From assembly GCF_030929555.1 (NCBI RefSeq), contig NZ_JAVFVT010000003.1, forward strand, positions 62,001 to 126,000: 64,000 bases of DNA, read 5' to 3'. Below, one piece after another: positions 1 to 9,813 of the stretch (position 1 is its first letter; each line of letters starts with the position of its first letter). The notes below the pieces were generated by a model, which was not told where the DNA came from, searched no databases, and saw only the letters and a program-made list of their open reading frames with translations. The position numbers and the translations under genes were made by a program. The stretch is from Paenibacillus sp. LHD-117 (GTDB taxonomy: Bacteria; Bacillota; Bacilli; Paenibacillales; Paenibacillaceae).

Positions 1-740
1 ATGCCTTGTTTGAGCGGCTCCCAATGGTATTTCACGAGCACGCCTTTCCCTTCCGCGTTGACCCACTTGTACGTGTTGACGCCCGAGCCTTGCATTTGCC
101 TGTAGTTGGCCGGGATGCCCCATGGCGAGAACAGGAACGTAATCATATGGGTCGCTTCCGGCGTCTGGGAGACGAAGTCGAAGAACCGTTTCATGCTCTG
201 CACGTTCGTCACGGGATCCGGCTTGAATGCATGGACCATGTCGGGGAACTTCATGGCGTCCCGAATGAAGAAAATTTTCAGATTGTTCCCGACGAGATCC
301 CAGTTGCCGTCCTCGGTATAAAACTTCGTGGCGAAGCCTCTGGGGTCTCGAAGCGTTTCAGGCGAATGGCCGCCGTGAATGACGGAGGAGAATCGTACGA
401 ATACCGGCGTTTGTTTGCCTGCTTCCTGGAACAGCTTCGCGCGCGTATACTTGGCAATCGGCTCGTCGCCGAGCTTGCCGTAGGCTTCGAAGTAGCCGTG
501 GGCGCCTGCCCCTCTGCCGTGCACGACGCGCTCCGGCACGCGTTCCCGGTCGAAGTGGGATATTTTTTCGATAAAATGATAGTTCTCGAGCGTCGACGGA
601 CCTCTGCTGCCGATCGTCCGAATGTTCTGATTGTCCGTTATGGGATGTCCTTGCCGGTTCGTGAGCGTCTGTTCCGTCTCGCCCGGCGCAAGCGCGCCGC
701 CGCGATTCTCCGGTGCCTTGCCTGGGTCGTCCTTGTGCAT
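1..740 (-). CDS. Catalase, N-terminal part (C-terminus outside window)
   Basis: Haem catalase converting hydrogen peroxide to water and oxygen. The reading frame begins with ATG at 740, has an AGAGGAGG-type ribosome site about 9 nt upstream, and stays open to base 1, so about 246 residues are visible. The catalase active-site block [20 protein letters not shown] is present with its catalytic His, followed by FVRFSSV and the conserved [22 protein letters not shown] region. The IHGGHSPET segment differs from the AGSRGSADT form of many Bacillus catalases, suggesting a different clade. It is divergent from the TPR gene. The family call is secure; the exact catalase type is not determined because the C-terminal half is missing. 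Confidence 0.9.
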   Translation of the reverse strand, partial: MHKDDPGKAPENRGGALAPGETEQTLTNRQGHPITDNQNIRTIGSRGPSTLENYHFIEKISHFDRERVPERVVHGRGAGAHGYFEAYGKLGDEPIAKYTRAKLFQEAGKQTPVFVRFSSVIHGGHSPETLRDPRGFATKFYTEDGNWDLVGNNLKIFFIRDAMKFPDMVHAFKPDPVTNVQSMKRFFDFVSQTPEATHMITFLFSPWGIPANYRQMQGSGVNTYKWVNAEGKGVLVKYHWEPLKQG

Positions 741-921
741 GTCGCGTTTGTCCTCCTCTGCCTCGATGGGAATGTTTCCCGTGTAGTATGTTGCGCGGAA
801 AGCTCGAATATTCGGGATTGACGGGGGAAATTCGTATCATGATGAGCTACAGATTCCCTGATTGTGGTATGATTGAACGAGATTGTTGGAAGACGAATAG
901 TCATTTCGGAGGATTGAAGCC

Positions 922-1596
922 ATGTTCAAATTGACGATTATATTTCTTTGGCTTTCCTGGTTGCTCGGCAACCCGATCGTTGCCATTATCGTTTTGTTAT
1001 TGATTTTGTATGTGATCGATCGGAGATTCGTCGGCATCTCCCCGAGCTTGGTGAAGCCGCTCAAGCGGAGCGCCCGAATCCGCAAGCTGAAGTCGCAAAT
1101 CGCGGCATCGCCGAACGACGTGTCCGCAAAGCAGGAGCTTGCCCGCCTGCAGATCGACCGGAAGAACTACGGCGAGGCGCTCAAGCTGCTGGAGCCGCTG
1201 CGGCGCGTGCTTGACGATTCCGCGGAGTATTGGGATGATCTGGGCCAAGCGCTCGCGGCCGAAGGCCGGAGGCCGGAAGGGGAAGCTGCAATGCTCCGGG
1301 CGCTTGAGCTCAATCCCAAAGTCAAGTACGGCGCGCCATACCTTAGGCTGGCTGCTTTGAACGCGGCCGATCGGCAGGAACAGGCGCTCTCTTATTTGCG
1401 TTCGTTCCAGGAAATCCACTCTTCCTCTTGCGAATCTTATTATCGGTTGACGGAGGTATACAAGCGGATGGGGAAGGAAGCAGAGTCGAAGAGCGCCGCC
1501 GAAGAGGGACTCCGCGTTTACCGCTCCCTGCCGAAGTACAGGAAGCGCGCGGAACGCGGCTGGGCGCTCAGGCTGCTGCTTACAAAAATAAGGTAA
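922..1596 (+). CDS. Membrane-anchored tetratricopeptide repeat protein
   Basis: 224 residues. Residues about 3-30 are strongly hydrophobic (a signal anchor or one or two short membrane segments). Residues about 55-215 are helical, with TPR-like repeats (for example AEYWDDLGQALAAEGRRPEG and SYYRLTEVYKRMGKEAES). TPR domains usually scaffold protein-protein contacts, so a role as a membrane-tethered adaptor is inferred; no specific partner is visible. A GGAGG ribosome site lies 6-9 nt before the ATG. The stop is only 18 nt before the following histidine kinase gene, so the two are probably co-transcribed and may act together. Confidence 0.75.
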   Translation: MFKLTIIFLWLSWLLGNPIVAIIVLLLILYVIDRRFVGISPSLVKPLKRSARIRKLKSQIAASPNDVSAKQELARLQIDRKNYGEALKLLEPLRRVLDDSAEYWDDLGQALAAEGRRPEGEAAMLRALELNPKVKYGAPYLRLAALNAADRQEQALSYLRSFQEIHSSSCESYYRLTEVYKRMGKEAESKSAAEEGLRVYRSLPKYRKRAERGWALRLLLTKIR

Positions 1597-1614
1597 AGGG
1601 GCAAGATGTAAGTC

Positions 1615-3360
1615 ATGCAACGCAATCTATGGCTGATCGCGATCGGCGTCATTATTACGTTGGTGTTGATCAATAACACCGTCTATTATTTTTTGACGAA
1701 AGCAACATTGGAAGAAGGCCATAGGCAGGAGCTGCTAACGCTAGCCAACCAAATCGAGATAGCGGTCGAACAATCCCGCATGGGCGCCGAACATTACGAG
1801 GAGCAGATCGGAAGGGAGCTGCGGACGGCTTCCATTGCTGCCCAATACGCTCTTGATCCGGACGTGGAGAAGGTGAACGCGGAGCAATTGCAGGAGCTGA
1901 GCAAGAAGCTGGACATCGCTCACATCACGCTGCTTAAGAAGACGGCGGACGATATCGTATTGTACCGCTCGTCGGATGAATCCCAGCTGGGGAAAAGCAC
2001 GAAGAGCTGGGATCCATGGCACAAGGTGTTCCAGCAACTGTTCGCGCAAGAAGCCGTGAAGGAAGAGTGGCTGGGCCAGACGATGCAGAACTTCTGGAGC
2101 GGACCGTTCGAAGTGTCATCCACCGAGCTCGACAAGGTGTACAAGTGGGGGTATTACTACGACGGCACGACCAACTACTTGATCGATCCATACGTCAAGT
2201 TCGCCAATTTGGACGAATACAACCGAATAACCGGAGCCGAGCGGCTGATCTCCGAGCTGGAGAGCAACAGCGACTCCATCCTTGAGATCGCGGCCATCAA
2301 TCCGGCGACGTTCCCGGACGGCGTATGGACGTTGACGGATGAAGGCAAGGAGAAGGAGCATCTCGTTCAGCGCCCCGTCATCTACGGTAATTATACCGTC
2401 AAGTCGGATCGCGACGAAGAGCTTGTCCGCAAGGCTTACCGGAACCACGAAATCGTAACTTTGGAGGACAAAGCGGGCGGAAAACATATTTACAAGCTTT
2501 TTATTCCCGTATACGTAAAGGATAAGGGGATCAAAATTTCCGACGAATACGGCAAGCAGCTGGACAGCTACGTGCTCACCATCGCATCGGATTATGAGGT
2601 TATCCAGCGGAAGCTAGACAACCAGTTCTTGAATCTCGGACTCATCATTTTGTTCTTGTCGATCGCCAGCGTCATGATCGCGTACGTAGCTTTAAGGTAT
2701 TACAAATACACGCGCGAGAAGGCCGTTCAGGTCGCTCAGGAGACGTATACTGAGGAGATCAACAGCTTGTTCCACTCTATCAAGGCGCAACGCCACGATT
2801 TCCTGAACCATGTCCAGACGATCCATTCGCTGGCGGAGTTGAACAAGCAGAAGGAGCTTGTCGCTTATACGAAAGAGTTAACGGGCGAAATTCGTTCGAT
2901 CAACGAATATATCAACATCGGCAATCCGGCGATCGCAGCATTGATCCGATCCAAAATATCGCAGGCCGAGAGCTACCGCATTCGGTTCGAATGCAGCTTC
3001 AACGGGCTGGAACTCCAGGGGATGGGAGGCAAGACGCTCGACATGAATCGGATTCTTGGCAATCTGATCGACAACGCGTTCGACGAGGTGCTCAAATATG
3101 AAGAGAGCCTCCGAGAGGTGGAGCTTATCGTGACGCAGAGCAAGCAGGTCGTCGAGATTATCATTTCGAACCGCTGCCTGGATGCGGAATTGCAAGCCAG
3201 GAAGCCGCTGTTCAAAGCAGGTTTCTCCACGAAGCAGGACGGTCATCAAGGACTAGGCTTGTCGATCGTCAAGTCGATTGCCGACCGTTGCAAGGGCGAG
3301 GTGGCTATGGACGCTCCGGCGCCTGACCAGATTAAGTTTACCGTTCGTATCCCGCTATAA
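1615..3360 (+). CDS. Membrane sensor histidine kinase with Spo0B-type phosphoacceptor box
   Basis: 581 residues. One membrane helix at about 8-28, a large extracytoplasmic sensor region, a second helix at about 340-362, then the cytoplasmic part. The phosphoacceptor helix reads QRHDFLNHVQ, the pattern of the Spo0B/CitA/DcuS group rather than ordinary HisKA. A HATPase domain follows with N-box (NLIDNAFDE) and GLGLSIVKS. Kinases of this type often sense small molecules and pair with a neighbouring response regulator, but none is encoded beside it; the partner upstream is the TPR membrane protein. The ATG at 1615 has an AAAGGGGC-like ribosome site. The signal is unknown. Confidence 0.85.
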   Translation: MQRNLWLIAIGVIITLVLINNTVYYFLTKATLEEGHRQELLTLANQIEIAVEQSRMGAEHYEEQIGRELRTASIAAQYALDPDVEKVNAEQLQELSKKLDIAHITLLKKTADDIVLYRSSDESQLGKSTKSWDPWHKVFQQLFAQEAVKEEWLGQTMQNFWSGPFEVSSTELDKVYKWGYYYDGTTNYLIDPYVKFANLDEYNRITGAERLISELESNSDSILEIAAINPATFPDGVWTLTDEGKEKEHLVQRPVIYGNYTVKSDRDEELVRKAYRNHEIVTLEDKAGGKHIYKLFIPVYVKDKGIKISDEYGKQLDSYVLTIASDYEVIQRKLDNQFLNLGLIILFLSIASVMIAYVALRYYKYTREKAVQVAQETYTEEINSLFHSIKAQRHDFLNHVQTIHSLAELNKQKELVAYTKELTGEIRSINEYINIGNPAIAALIRSKISQAESYRIRFECSFNGLELQGMGGKTLDMNRILGNLIDNAFDEVLKYEESLREVELIVTQSKQVVEIIISNRCLDAELQARKPLFKAGFSTKQDGHQGLGLSIVKSIADRCKGEVAMDAPAPDQIKFTVRIPL

Positions 3361-3482
3361 TACATCCTTTTCCATGATCCCGCACAAACGTCATCCGGCG
3401 AGCCTTATTCGTCGCGTTGGCGTTTTTTTGGTATAATGGAAAGAATGCAAGCGGACGGAAAGAAAGCGGGTGAACGGCAGAA

Positions 3483-5072
3483 ATGCGCTTATTTGACGAC
3501 AAAATCCAGACCGCACTCGAAGGGCAACTGAGCGCGAATATGGCGAGCACCATGATCAAGCGCGGGTGGAGCTATTACAAGGACGGCCATGTACAGAACG
3601 TGAAGGAAACGACGCGCGACATTCTGACAGGGATCGTAAGAGGCTCCGAGCTGTACGCGGTCGTTATCGACGCGGATCAATTCCGTTACAGCACATGTAC
3701 CTGCCCCTATGTCGGCTTCTGCAAACATATGGCGGCCGTATACTTCTATTTGTGCGCCGAGCTTGAAGGCGATGAGGCGGCGGAACGTTCGTATTTCAAG
3801 CTGCTCGGGCTGGCTCCGGCAAGCACGCTGGTGAAAGATGAGCAGCGGCGCGAGCAGCCCCGCGATGCCTTCCAGGGTGATCCGGGGCCGGAAGGAACGG
3901 CCGCGCAATGGTTCGATTGGATGGAAACGGAATATGGCGAGACGTTCCGGAAGTGCCGGCATTCGCTGCATGCACTTCAGCCTGTGTTGTCCTCGCTGAA
4001 AGGGTTGTCGAAGGATTGGGAGAAGCCGCTCCAGCGGCTCCATTGGCTGACTTCGATCCTCTTCGCGCTGGAGCAGGCGGAGCGGGCGATCCTGACGGTT
4101 GACAGCTTTAGCCGGTATTATCACGAAATGTCGTTTATCCGGATGGCGGAGCCTTGGCTCGAGCATGGCTACGCGCTGCTCGCGGAGCTTGAGCCGGAGG
4201 CCATGAGCGAGGGGGAATGGGCTACAGCCGATGCGCTTGCGGGACGCGTGAAGCGCAGGGCGACGCTCGCGGAACGCCAGCTATTCGATTGGCCGTTTCT
4301 GTATCTCGCGTTTTGCGAGGTTCTCACGGTTCGCAGAGAGTGGTTCGAGCTGGAGCTCTCGAAGCTGCTGGAAGCGGCCGAGCGGAAGGAAGCAGATCAG
4401 GACGAATCGTTCCTGCACGCGGCGGCAGGCATGTTCTACTTCATTGACGGCGATGACGCGGCATCGATCTCGCACTTCGCCAAGAGCGCCTTCGAACGGA
4501 CGCAGAGACTGGTCTACCCATGCGTCGCGCAGCGGATGGAAGCGGGCAAATGGGAATCAGCGGAGCAATGGATGGCCTATCTGTTCGAGCGGGTCCACGC
4601 GGCGCGGAACGCGCGCAATATCGGACCGTTCATGACACTGTGCCGGCGGGCTGACGAAGATCGGCCAGAGCAGCCGATCTGGACGACGTACATGACCGAG
4701 CTCCTGCCTTATTCGTATACGGAGCTGTCCGAGCATTGGCTGAACGTCAAGCGTTACGAGGATTGGGCGGATCTACAGATGCTCGTTGGAGCGAAACTCG
4801 AGGAGATCGACGCGGCCGGTCTGCGCGAGGTTGTCAAAATATCGCCGGAGTCGCTGCTTCCGCTATACCACCAATCGATCGAAGCGAATATCGCAACGAG
4901 AAACCGGCAAGGGTACCGGTTCGCCGTCAAGCAGCTCAAGAAGCTGGAGCGGCTGTACAAAGGAATGAAGGAATCGGAACGCTGGGAGTCGTACCTGGCA
5001 GGTCTAACGAGTAAATATCAGCGCCTTCGTGCGCTTCAGGAAGAGCTGTGGAAAGGGAAAATCGGAACATGA
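3483..5072 (+). CDS. SWIM zinc finger protein
   Basis: 529 residues. The N-terminal part contains the SWIM zinc-binding pattern CxCx(n)CxH as CTCPYVGFCKH at about residues 73-85, expected to bind DNA or protein. The rest is a long helical region without a recognised enzyme motif. It is translationally coupled to the SNF2 helicase: the likely helicase ATG overlaps this stop codon in an ATGA. SWIM proteins next to SNF2 helicases are a recurrent bacterial pair, so a joint role in nucleic-acid remodelling is inferred. The ribosome site is weak (GGGTGAA region), so the start is moderately sure. Confidence 0.85.
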   Translation: MRLFDDKIQTALEGQLSANMASTMIKRGWSYYKDGHVQNVKETTRDILTGIVRGSELYAVVIDADQFRYSTCTCPYVGFCKHMAAVYFYLCAELEGDEAAERSYFKLLGLAPASTLVKDEQRREQPRDAFQGDPGPEGTAAQWFDWMETEYGETFRKCRHSLHALQPVLSSLKGLSKDWEKPLQRLHWLTSILFALEQAERAILTVDSFSRYYHEMSFIRMAEPWLEHGYALLAELEPEAMSEGEWATADALAGRVKRRATLAERQLFDWPFLYLAFCEVLTVRREWFELELSKLLEAAERKEADQDESFLHAAAGMFYFIDGDDAASISHFAKSAFERTQRLVYPCVAQRMEAGKWESAEQWMAYLFERVHAARNARNIGPFMTLCRRADEDRPEQPIWTTYMTELLPYSYTELSEHWLNVKRYEDWADLQMLVGAKLEEIDAAGLREVVKISPESLLPLYHQSIEANIATRNRQGYRFAVKQLKKLERLYKGMKESERWESYLAGLTSKYQRLRALQEELWKGKIGT

Positions 5073-8000
5073 GAGCATTGACGAACCTGCGTGTTGTGAC
5101 GGTTGACGGAATGTGGGGCGAAGAAGAGGGGCAGCCCGCCCTGCTGCTAAGCGCCATCGATCGCAAAGATCTATCGGAAGGCCGGCTGCGGTCGTTGTTG
5201 TTCGCCTGGCATAAGCCGACTTGGTACGGCGCGGACGTGGAGGAGCAGCGGGTCGGCGGCCAAAGCCTGCTTCGGCTTGCCCCGCTCATGGCTGTCGACT
5301 ACTTGTCCATGCCAATGAACGTTCGTTTGCTGGAAGTGACCTGGTCGGATCGGCTTGCCGTTCTGATGCGGCTCGCCGCCATGATCCGAACGATGCTGCT
5401 GCGAGGCTGGTATATGCCCGATTGGCAGCGCTGGACGGAAGAGCGGAGGAGCTGGAAACCGTGGTTCCCGGAAGAAGAAGCGGAGTTTAGCGAAGCGTGG
5501 GAGAAAGCGCTGCGCGAAGCGGCCGCGAACGGGGATTCGGGCGCGGAACGATGGCTCGGCGCGGCCGTGGAAGACATCATCGCGAACGAACCCGCGGCGT
5601 CGGGAGCTTGGTCGGCGATCGGATCCGCGATGGGCGAGGGCGTGCTTAGACAGAGAGGCGTCGACGAAGAGGAATGGCTGATCTCGATCGGCGTCCGTCG
5701 CGATATGTCGCCGTTCCGTGTCGCGCTGCAGCTGCTCGAGCCGCAAGAGGGTTATGGCTGGAGGCTCCGTCCCGCTCTGCAAAGCCAGTCGGGCGGAGAC
5801 TGGATCCCGATCGCGAAGACCGTTAACGGCGAGTGGAGGACGGATGATGCGAATCCGGGAGCGGATGAAGCGGAACGGCCATCCGGGCTGCCTGATGACT
5901 GGATCGAGGCAGTAGCCGTCAAGCTGGCCAAAGAAGAGCCGAAGTGGGCTCGCGTGCTGCCTCATCTGGCGACGAATGCCATGGGACATAGGCAAGACGG
6001 CGCGGAAGACGAAAGATTGACGGAGGATGGTCCGGACGATCGTCGGACGGACGGCGCGGCAGAAGAGCGGCAGGAGGGAGAAGCCGCCCGGGAACTGCGC
6101 TGGCGGTTGACGGAGCAAGAAGCTTGGAGCTTTATGGAGCATGACAGCATCAGATTGCTTGAGGCCGGCCAGCCCGTCCTGCTTCCGGCATGGTGGGAAG
6201 CGGTGAGGAACCGTAAGTTAAGGCTGCGAGCGAAGATGAAATCATCGGTAGGCTCCGCGGCCCAGCCGATGTTCGGGCTCGATCAGATCGTCCAGTTCGA
6301 CTGGAAGCTGGCGCTTGGCGACCTCGATCTGTCGGAATCGGAATTTATGCGGATGGCCGAGGAGAACCGCCGATTAGTCCGTGTAGGCGATGGGTGGGTT
6401 CACCTCGATCCGCAGGATGTCGCGGAAATCCGTTCTTGGCTGAAGCGTGTCGGCAAGCGTAAGGGTTTGTCGTTCCGCGACGTGCTGGAGATGCACTTGC
6501 GCGGCGGATCGGAGCTCGATCTGGACGTCGAAAGGGAAGACGGCCTCCGCGCCGAGGTCGAGCTGAACGAGCATTTGGGCGCGTGGTTGGAGCAGCTCCA
6601 GCAAGTATCCAGCATCCCACAGGCGGAACTCCCGGAGCGTTTCCTTGGAGAATTACGTCCCTACCAGCTGCAGGGCGTGTCTTGGCTGCTCTTCCTGCGC
6701 CGGTTCGGCCTCGGCGGCGTGCTCGCGGATGACATGGGACTCGGCAAAACGATTCAGTTCATTGCTTATTTATGCTGCGTCCAAGCGGCTGGCGAAGGCG
6801 AAGCAGGTCCGTCGCTCCTCATCTGCCCGACCTCGGTCATCGGGAACTGGGAGAGGGAGCTTATCCGGTTCGCTCCGTCGCTGAAAGTCCATCTTCATTA
6901 CGGAGGCAAACGGGCGAAAGGCGAGGAGCTGCGGGAAGCGGCCATGCAAGCGGACCTGGTCATTACGTCCTACTCGCTGGCGCAGCTGGACGAGGACGAT
7001 ATCGGCGCCGTGGACTGGAATGCGCTGTGCCTTGACGAAGCGCAGAATATCAAAAACGTTTACACCAAACAATCGGGAGCGATCAGGCGGCTGAATGCGC
7101 GACATAAGATCGCGCTGACGGGCACACCAATGGAAAACCGGCTTACGGAGCTTTGGTCGATCTACGACTTCATTAACCCGGGTTACCTTGGCAGCATGGC
7201 CGACTTCCGTAAGGCGGTCGTCGCGCCGATCGAGCGGACTCGCGACGAGAAGCTGATCCAAGGGCTGCAGCAGTGGGTCAAACCTTTTATGCTGCGCCGC
7301 TTGAAGAAGGATCCCGCCATTCAGCTGTCGCTGCCGGATAAGATCGAAACCAAAAGTTTTATGACGCTGACGGCGGAACAAGGGACGTTGTACGAAAATA
7401 TCGTATCCGATCTCATGGAGAAGCTGGATACGCTGGACGCGATGCAGAGGCGCGGCTTGATTCTGGCGACGCTTACGAAGCTGAAGCAGCTGTGCGATCA
7501 TCCGGCCCTCCTGCTGCACGAGAAGGAAGAAGAGAAATGGGACGCCGAACGTTCGGGCAAGATGGCGAGGCTGCTCGAGATGTGCGAGGAAATCGCGGCA
7601 GAGGGAGAACGCTGCCTGATCTTCACCCAGTTCGTCGATATGGGAGAGCGTATTAAGGACGCACTGGAGCAATCGCTAGGGATGAAGGTGCCATACTTGC
7701 ACGGCGGCGTTCCGAAAGCGAAACGGGATGAGATGATTGCCGGATTCCAGTCGGAAGAGACAAATTGCTGCGCGTTCGTCCTATCCTTGAAGGCCGGCGG
7801 AACGGGTCTCAACCTGACGGCTGCGAACCATGTGTTCCACTTCGACCGCTGGTGGAATCCCGCCGTCGAGAATCAGGCGACGGACCGCGCCTTCCGCATC
7901 GGACAGACGCGGCAAGTGCAGGTGCATAAATTTATTACGCTTGGAACGCTGGAAGAGAGAATAGACGAGATGATCGACAGCAAGCAGACCTTAAACGATC

Positions 8001-8095
8001 AGGTCGTCGGCGGGTCGGAGCAATGGATTACAGAGATGAGCACGGATGAGCTGAAGGAGCTGTTCGCGCTGCGGGACGTCTGGCTGAAAGGATGA
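5069..8095 (+). CDS. SNF2-family DEAD/DEAH-box ATPase
   Basis: ATP-driven DNA translocase of the SNF2/Rad54 group, 1008 residues from the chosen start. The ATG at 5069 overlaps the upstream stop (ATGA) with GGAAAGGG before it; an earlier in-frame ATG at 5048 is less likely. The first 500 residues are the variable SNF2-associated N-terminal region. Then come motif I DDMGLGKT (about residue 554), motif II DEAQ (about 654), motif III ALTGTPMENR, and the C-terminal helicase half with SLKAGGTGLNL and the RAFRIGQ motif. It probably works with the preceding SWIM protein, possibly in transcription or repair; a defence role is conceivable, but nothing in the neighbourhood supports it. Confidence 0.93.
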   Translation: MRALTNLRVVTVDGMWGEEEGQPALLLSAIDRKDLSEGRLRSLLFAWHKPTWYGADVEEQRVGGQSLLRLAPLMAVDYLSMPMNVRLLEVTWSDRLAVLMRLAAMIRTMLLRGWYMPDWQRWTEERRSWKPWFPEEEAEFSEAWEKALREAAANGDSGAERWLGAAVEDIIANEPAASGAWSAIGSAMGEGVLRQRGVDEEEWLISIGVRRDMSPFRVALQLLEPQEGYGWRLRPALQSQSGGDWIPIAKTVNGEWRTDDANPGADEAERPSGLPDDWIEAVAVKLAKEEPKWARVLPHLATNAMGHRQDGAEDERLTEDGPDDRRTDGAAEERQEGEAARELRWRLTEQEAWSFMEHDSIRLLEAGQPVLLPAWWEAVRNRKLRLRAKMKSSVGSAAQPMFGLDQIVQFDWKLALGDLDLSESEFMRMAEENRRLVRVGDGWVHLDPQDVAEIRSWLKRVGKRKGLSFRDVLEMHLRGGSELDLDVEREDGLRAEVELNEHLGAWLEQLQQVSSIPQAELPERFLGELRPYQLQGVSWLLFLRRFGLGGVLADDMGLGKTIQFIAYLCCVQAAGEGEAGPSLLICPTSVIGNWERELIRFAPSLKVHLHYGGKRAKGEELREAAMQADLVITSYSLAQLDEDDIGAVDWNALCLDEAQNIKNVYTKQSGAIRRLNARHKIALTGTPMENRLTELWSIYDFINPGYLGSMADFRKAVVAPIERTRDEKLIQGLQQWVKPFMLRRLKKDPAIQLSLPDKIETKSFMTLTAEQGTLYENIVSDLMEKLDTLDAMQRRGLILATLTKLKQLCDHPALLLHEKEEEKWDAERSGKMARLLEMCEEIAAEGERCLIFTQFVDMGERIKDALEQSLGMKVPYLHGGVPKAKRDEMIAGFQSEETNCCAFVLSLKAGGTGLNLTAANHVFHFDRWWNPAVENQATDRAFRIGQTRQVQVHKFITLGTLEERIDEMIDSKQTLNDQVVGGSEQWITEMSTDELKELFALRDVWLKG

Positions 8096-8101
8096 GCATA
8101 G

Positions 8102-8302
8102 GTGGAGAATGAAGGCAGGCAGGGCAGGATGGATCGGCTGAGGCAGCCGATCCCGTGGGCATCAGGCGGGTCAGGCGGCAAGTCGGGAGACGGACGGGCG
8201 GAGAACGGAACGCCGGAGAGGATCGGACCGCATCAAGTGAACGAAGAATGGAAAAAATTTTACGAAATCGTCAAGGAAGCGACCGAGAAGCTCCGCCGAT
8301 GA
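8102..8302 (+). CDS. Small hypothetical protein downstream of SNF2 gene
   Basis: 66 residues from GTG at 8102, with AAAGGATGAG ending about 5 nt before it; the stop of the helicase is 6 nt upstream, so it would be the third gene of the operon. The first 45 residues are Gly/Arg/Pro-rich and look disordered; the end is a charged amphipathic helix (EEWKKFYEIVKEATEKLRR). No family is recognised. An alternative start is the internal ATG at 8129. It may be a short conserved Paenibacillaceae protein or a chance frame. Confidence 0.4.
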   Translation: MENEGRQGRMDRLRQPIPWASGGSGGKSGDGRAENGTPERIGPHQVNEEWKKFYEIVKEATEKLRR

Positions 8303-8372
8303 ACGAGAAAAAGTAGAATTGTATCCCCACGTTGTCGTTTTTTTGACCTCCTTCCTTATGCGCGGTAACGGC

Positions 8373-8415
8373 TATAATAGGAGCATGGGAGAAAGCGAGA
8401 GTGGATCAAGGAGGG
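8373..8415 (+). promoter_or_regulatory. Probable -10 box and strong ribosome site before TTG start
   Basis: A perfect TATAAT lies at 8373-8378 but without a well-spaced -35 (a TTGACC at 8343 is 24 nt away). An AAGGAGGG ribosome site at 8408-8415 is 8 nt before the TTG at 8424. This decides the start of the binding-protein gene over an upstream in-frame ATG at 8319. Confidence 0.5.
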
Positions 8416-8423
8416 TATTTAGC

Positions 8424-9800
8424 TTGCGCAGAAGTTATTTCCTGATCGCAGTTCTTCTAGTTATCGTGACGGGTACGGCCGCTTGTGCCGGGGACGCCGA
8501 ACCGAATGAGGGGAAGCCGGAATTCAAGCAAGTAACGTTATCGCTTCGGCATACCCAGATCAAAGAAACGAGCCAGGCGAGGCTGCGCGTGCTGGAAGAC
8601 GTCGTCGCGAAGACGGAAGCCGAGAACGAAGGGGTAACGTTCCAGCTCGAAGGCATCGACGAGATCGTCAACCGCGACACGAAGCTGAAGCAAGAGATGG
8701 CCGCCGGCAATCCGCCGGACATCTTCGAAGTGTTCGGAGGCGCGGATCTGAAGTTATACGTTAAAGCGGGGCGCATGCTTGATTTGACTCCGATCCTGGA
8801 GGAGCTGGATTTGACGGACAAGTTCGAGAGCTTGTCCGAATTCACGATCGACGGCCGCGTGTACGGCGTTCCTTACGGGGGGTATAGCGAAGGGATCTTT
8901 TATAACAAAACGATTTTCGAGGAGCTGGGCCTTGCCATCCCGAATACGTGGGACGAACTGCTCGACACGGCGGAGGCGATCAAAGCGTCGGGTTACGTGC
9001 CGTTCGGCCTCGCGGCGAAGGACGCTTGGGCCACGGGGATGATGTGGAACACGATCATGGTCCGTTACGTGGGCATCGATGCTTTTAACGGACTGCTCAC
9101 CGGAGAGACGAAGTGGACCGATCCCGGCTTCATCCAAGGGTTCGAGGCGTATGCCGAGCTCATCGCAAAAAACTATTTTCCCAAAGGCGCGCTCGGACTT
9201 GAGTATGCGGAGCAAGGCTCGCAGCTGCTGCGCGGCAAAGCAGCGATGGTGTTCACGGGTACATGGGACATGAGCCACTTCACGAGCGTCGAAGCGGGCA
9301 ATCTGCGCGGACAGATCGGATTTTTTTCCTTCCCGTCCATTCCTGGCGGGCTTGGCGACCAAGGGTCGATCAACGCGTCTTACTCCAACGGCTTCGGCTT
9401 CTATTCCAATCTGTCCCCCGATCAGATTGAAGTGGTCAAGATTTTTATCGCGAACTTCTTTAACGAAGAAGTGCAGAAGCGGGCGATGAACGAAGATAAG
9501 CTGCTCCCTTCCATGAAGTTCACCGACCTGACGGGCACCGACCCGATCATGAACGAAGTGCTGACCGTCATGTCGCAAGCTTCGAGCACTTGGCCGGCTT
9601 TCGACGCGATCGTCCAGCCAAGCGTCACCTCCGAGATCGGCGTTGGCTTGCAGAAGCTCATCGGAAAGCTCAGCACGCCGGAGAAGGTGGCTCAGTCGAT
9701 TCAGGAGGTCCAAGACAAAGCCAATAAGGCTCAAGTGAACAAGACCGGCCTCGGACATACTGCGGCGAATGATAGCTTGAGCGTCAACGACAGCCAATAG
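8424..9800 (+). CDS. Extracellular sugar-binding lipoprotein (ABC-type family 1 SBP)
   Basis: 458 residues from TTG at 8424. The N-terminus is a lipoprotein signal peptide (MRRSYFLIAVLLVIVTGTAAC, modified Cys at 21). The remainder is a carbohydrate-type solute-binding protein of the MalE/UgpB group (PPDIFEVFGGADL, PYGGYSEGIFYNK, GKAAMVFTGTWD). No permease genes follow; a YesM kinase, YesN regulator and GH3 glycosidase do. It may therefore act as an extracytoplasmic sensor subunit for the kinase rather than, or as well as, a transport component. The gap to the kinase gene is 13 nt, indicating an operon. Confidence 0.9.
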   Translation: MRRSYFLIAVLLVIVTGTAACAGDAEPNEGKPEFKQVTLSLRHTQIKETSQARLRVLEDVVAKTEAENEGVTFQLEGIDEIVNRDTKLKQEMAAGNPPDIFEVFGGADLKLYVKAGRMLDLTPILEELDLTDKFESLSEFTIDGRVYGVPYGGYSEGIFYNKTIFEELGLAIPNTWDELLDTAEAIKASGYVPFGLAAKDAWATGMMWNTIMVRYVGIDAFNGLLTGETKWTDPGFIQGFEAYAELIAKNYFPKGALGLEYAEQGSQLLRGKAAMVFTGTWDMSHFTSVEAGNLRGQIGFFSFPSIPGGLGDQGSINASYSNGFGFYSNLSPDQIEVVKIFIANFFNEEVQKRAMNEDKLLPSMKFTDLTGTDPIMNEVLTVMSQASSTWPAFDAIVQPSVTSEIGVGLQKLIGKLSTPEKVAQSIQEVQDKANKAQVNKTGLGHTAANDSLSVNDSQ

Positions 9801-9813
9801 GAGGCCAGGCGAA

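Noticed and set aside
358-840. 160-codon minus-strand frame at the left end
   Set aside because: It is an out-of-frame shadow of the catalase, whose frame stays open to the window edge.
5069-8095. SNF2 helicase as part of a DISARM-like or other defence operon
   Set aside because: No methylase, nuclease or DUF1998-type partner nearby; SWIM-SNF2 pairs are common outside defence loci.
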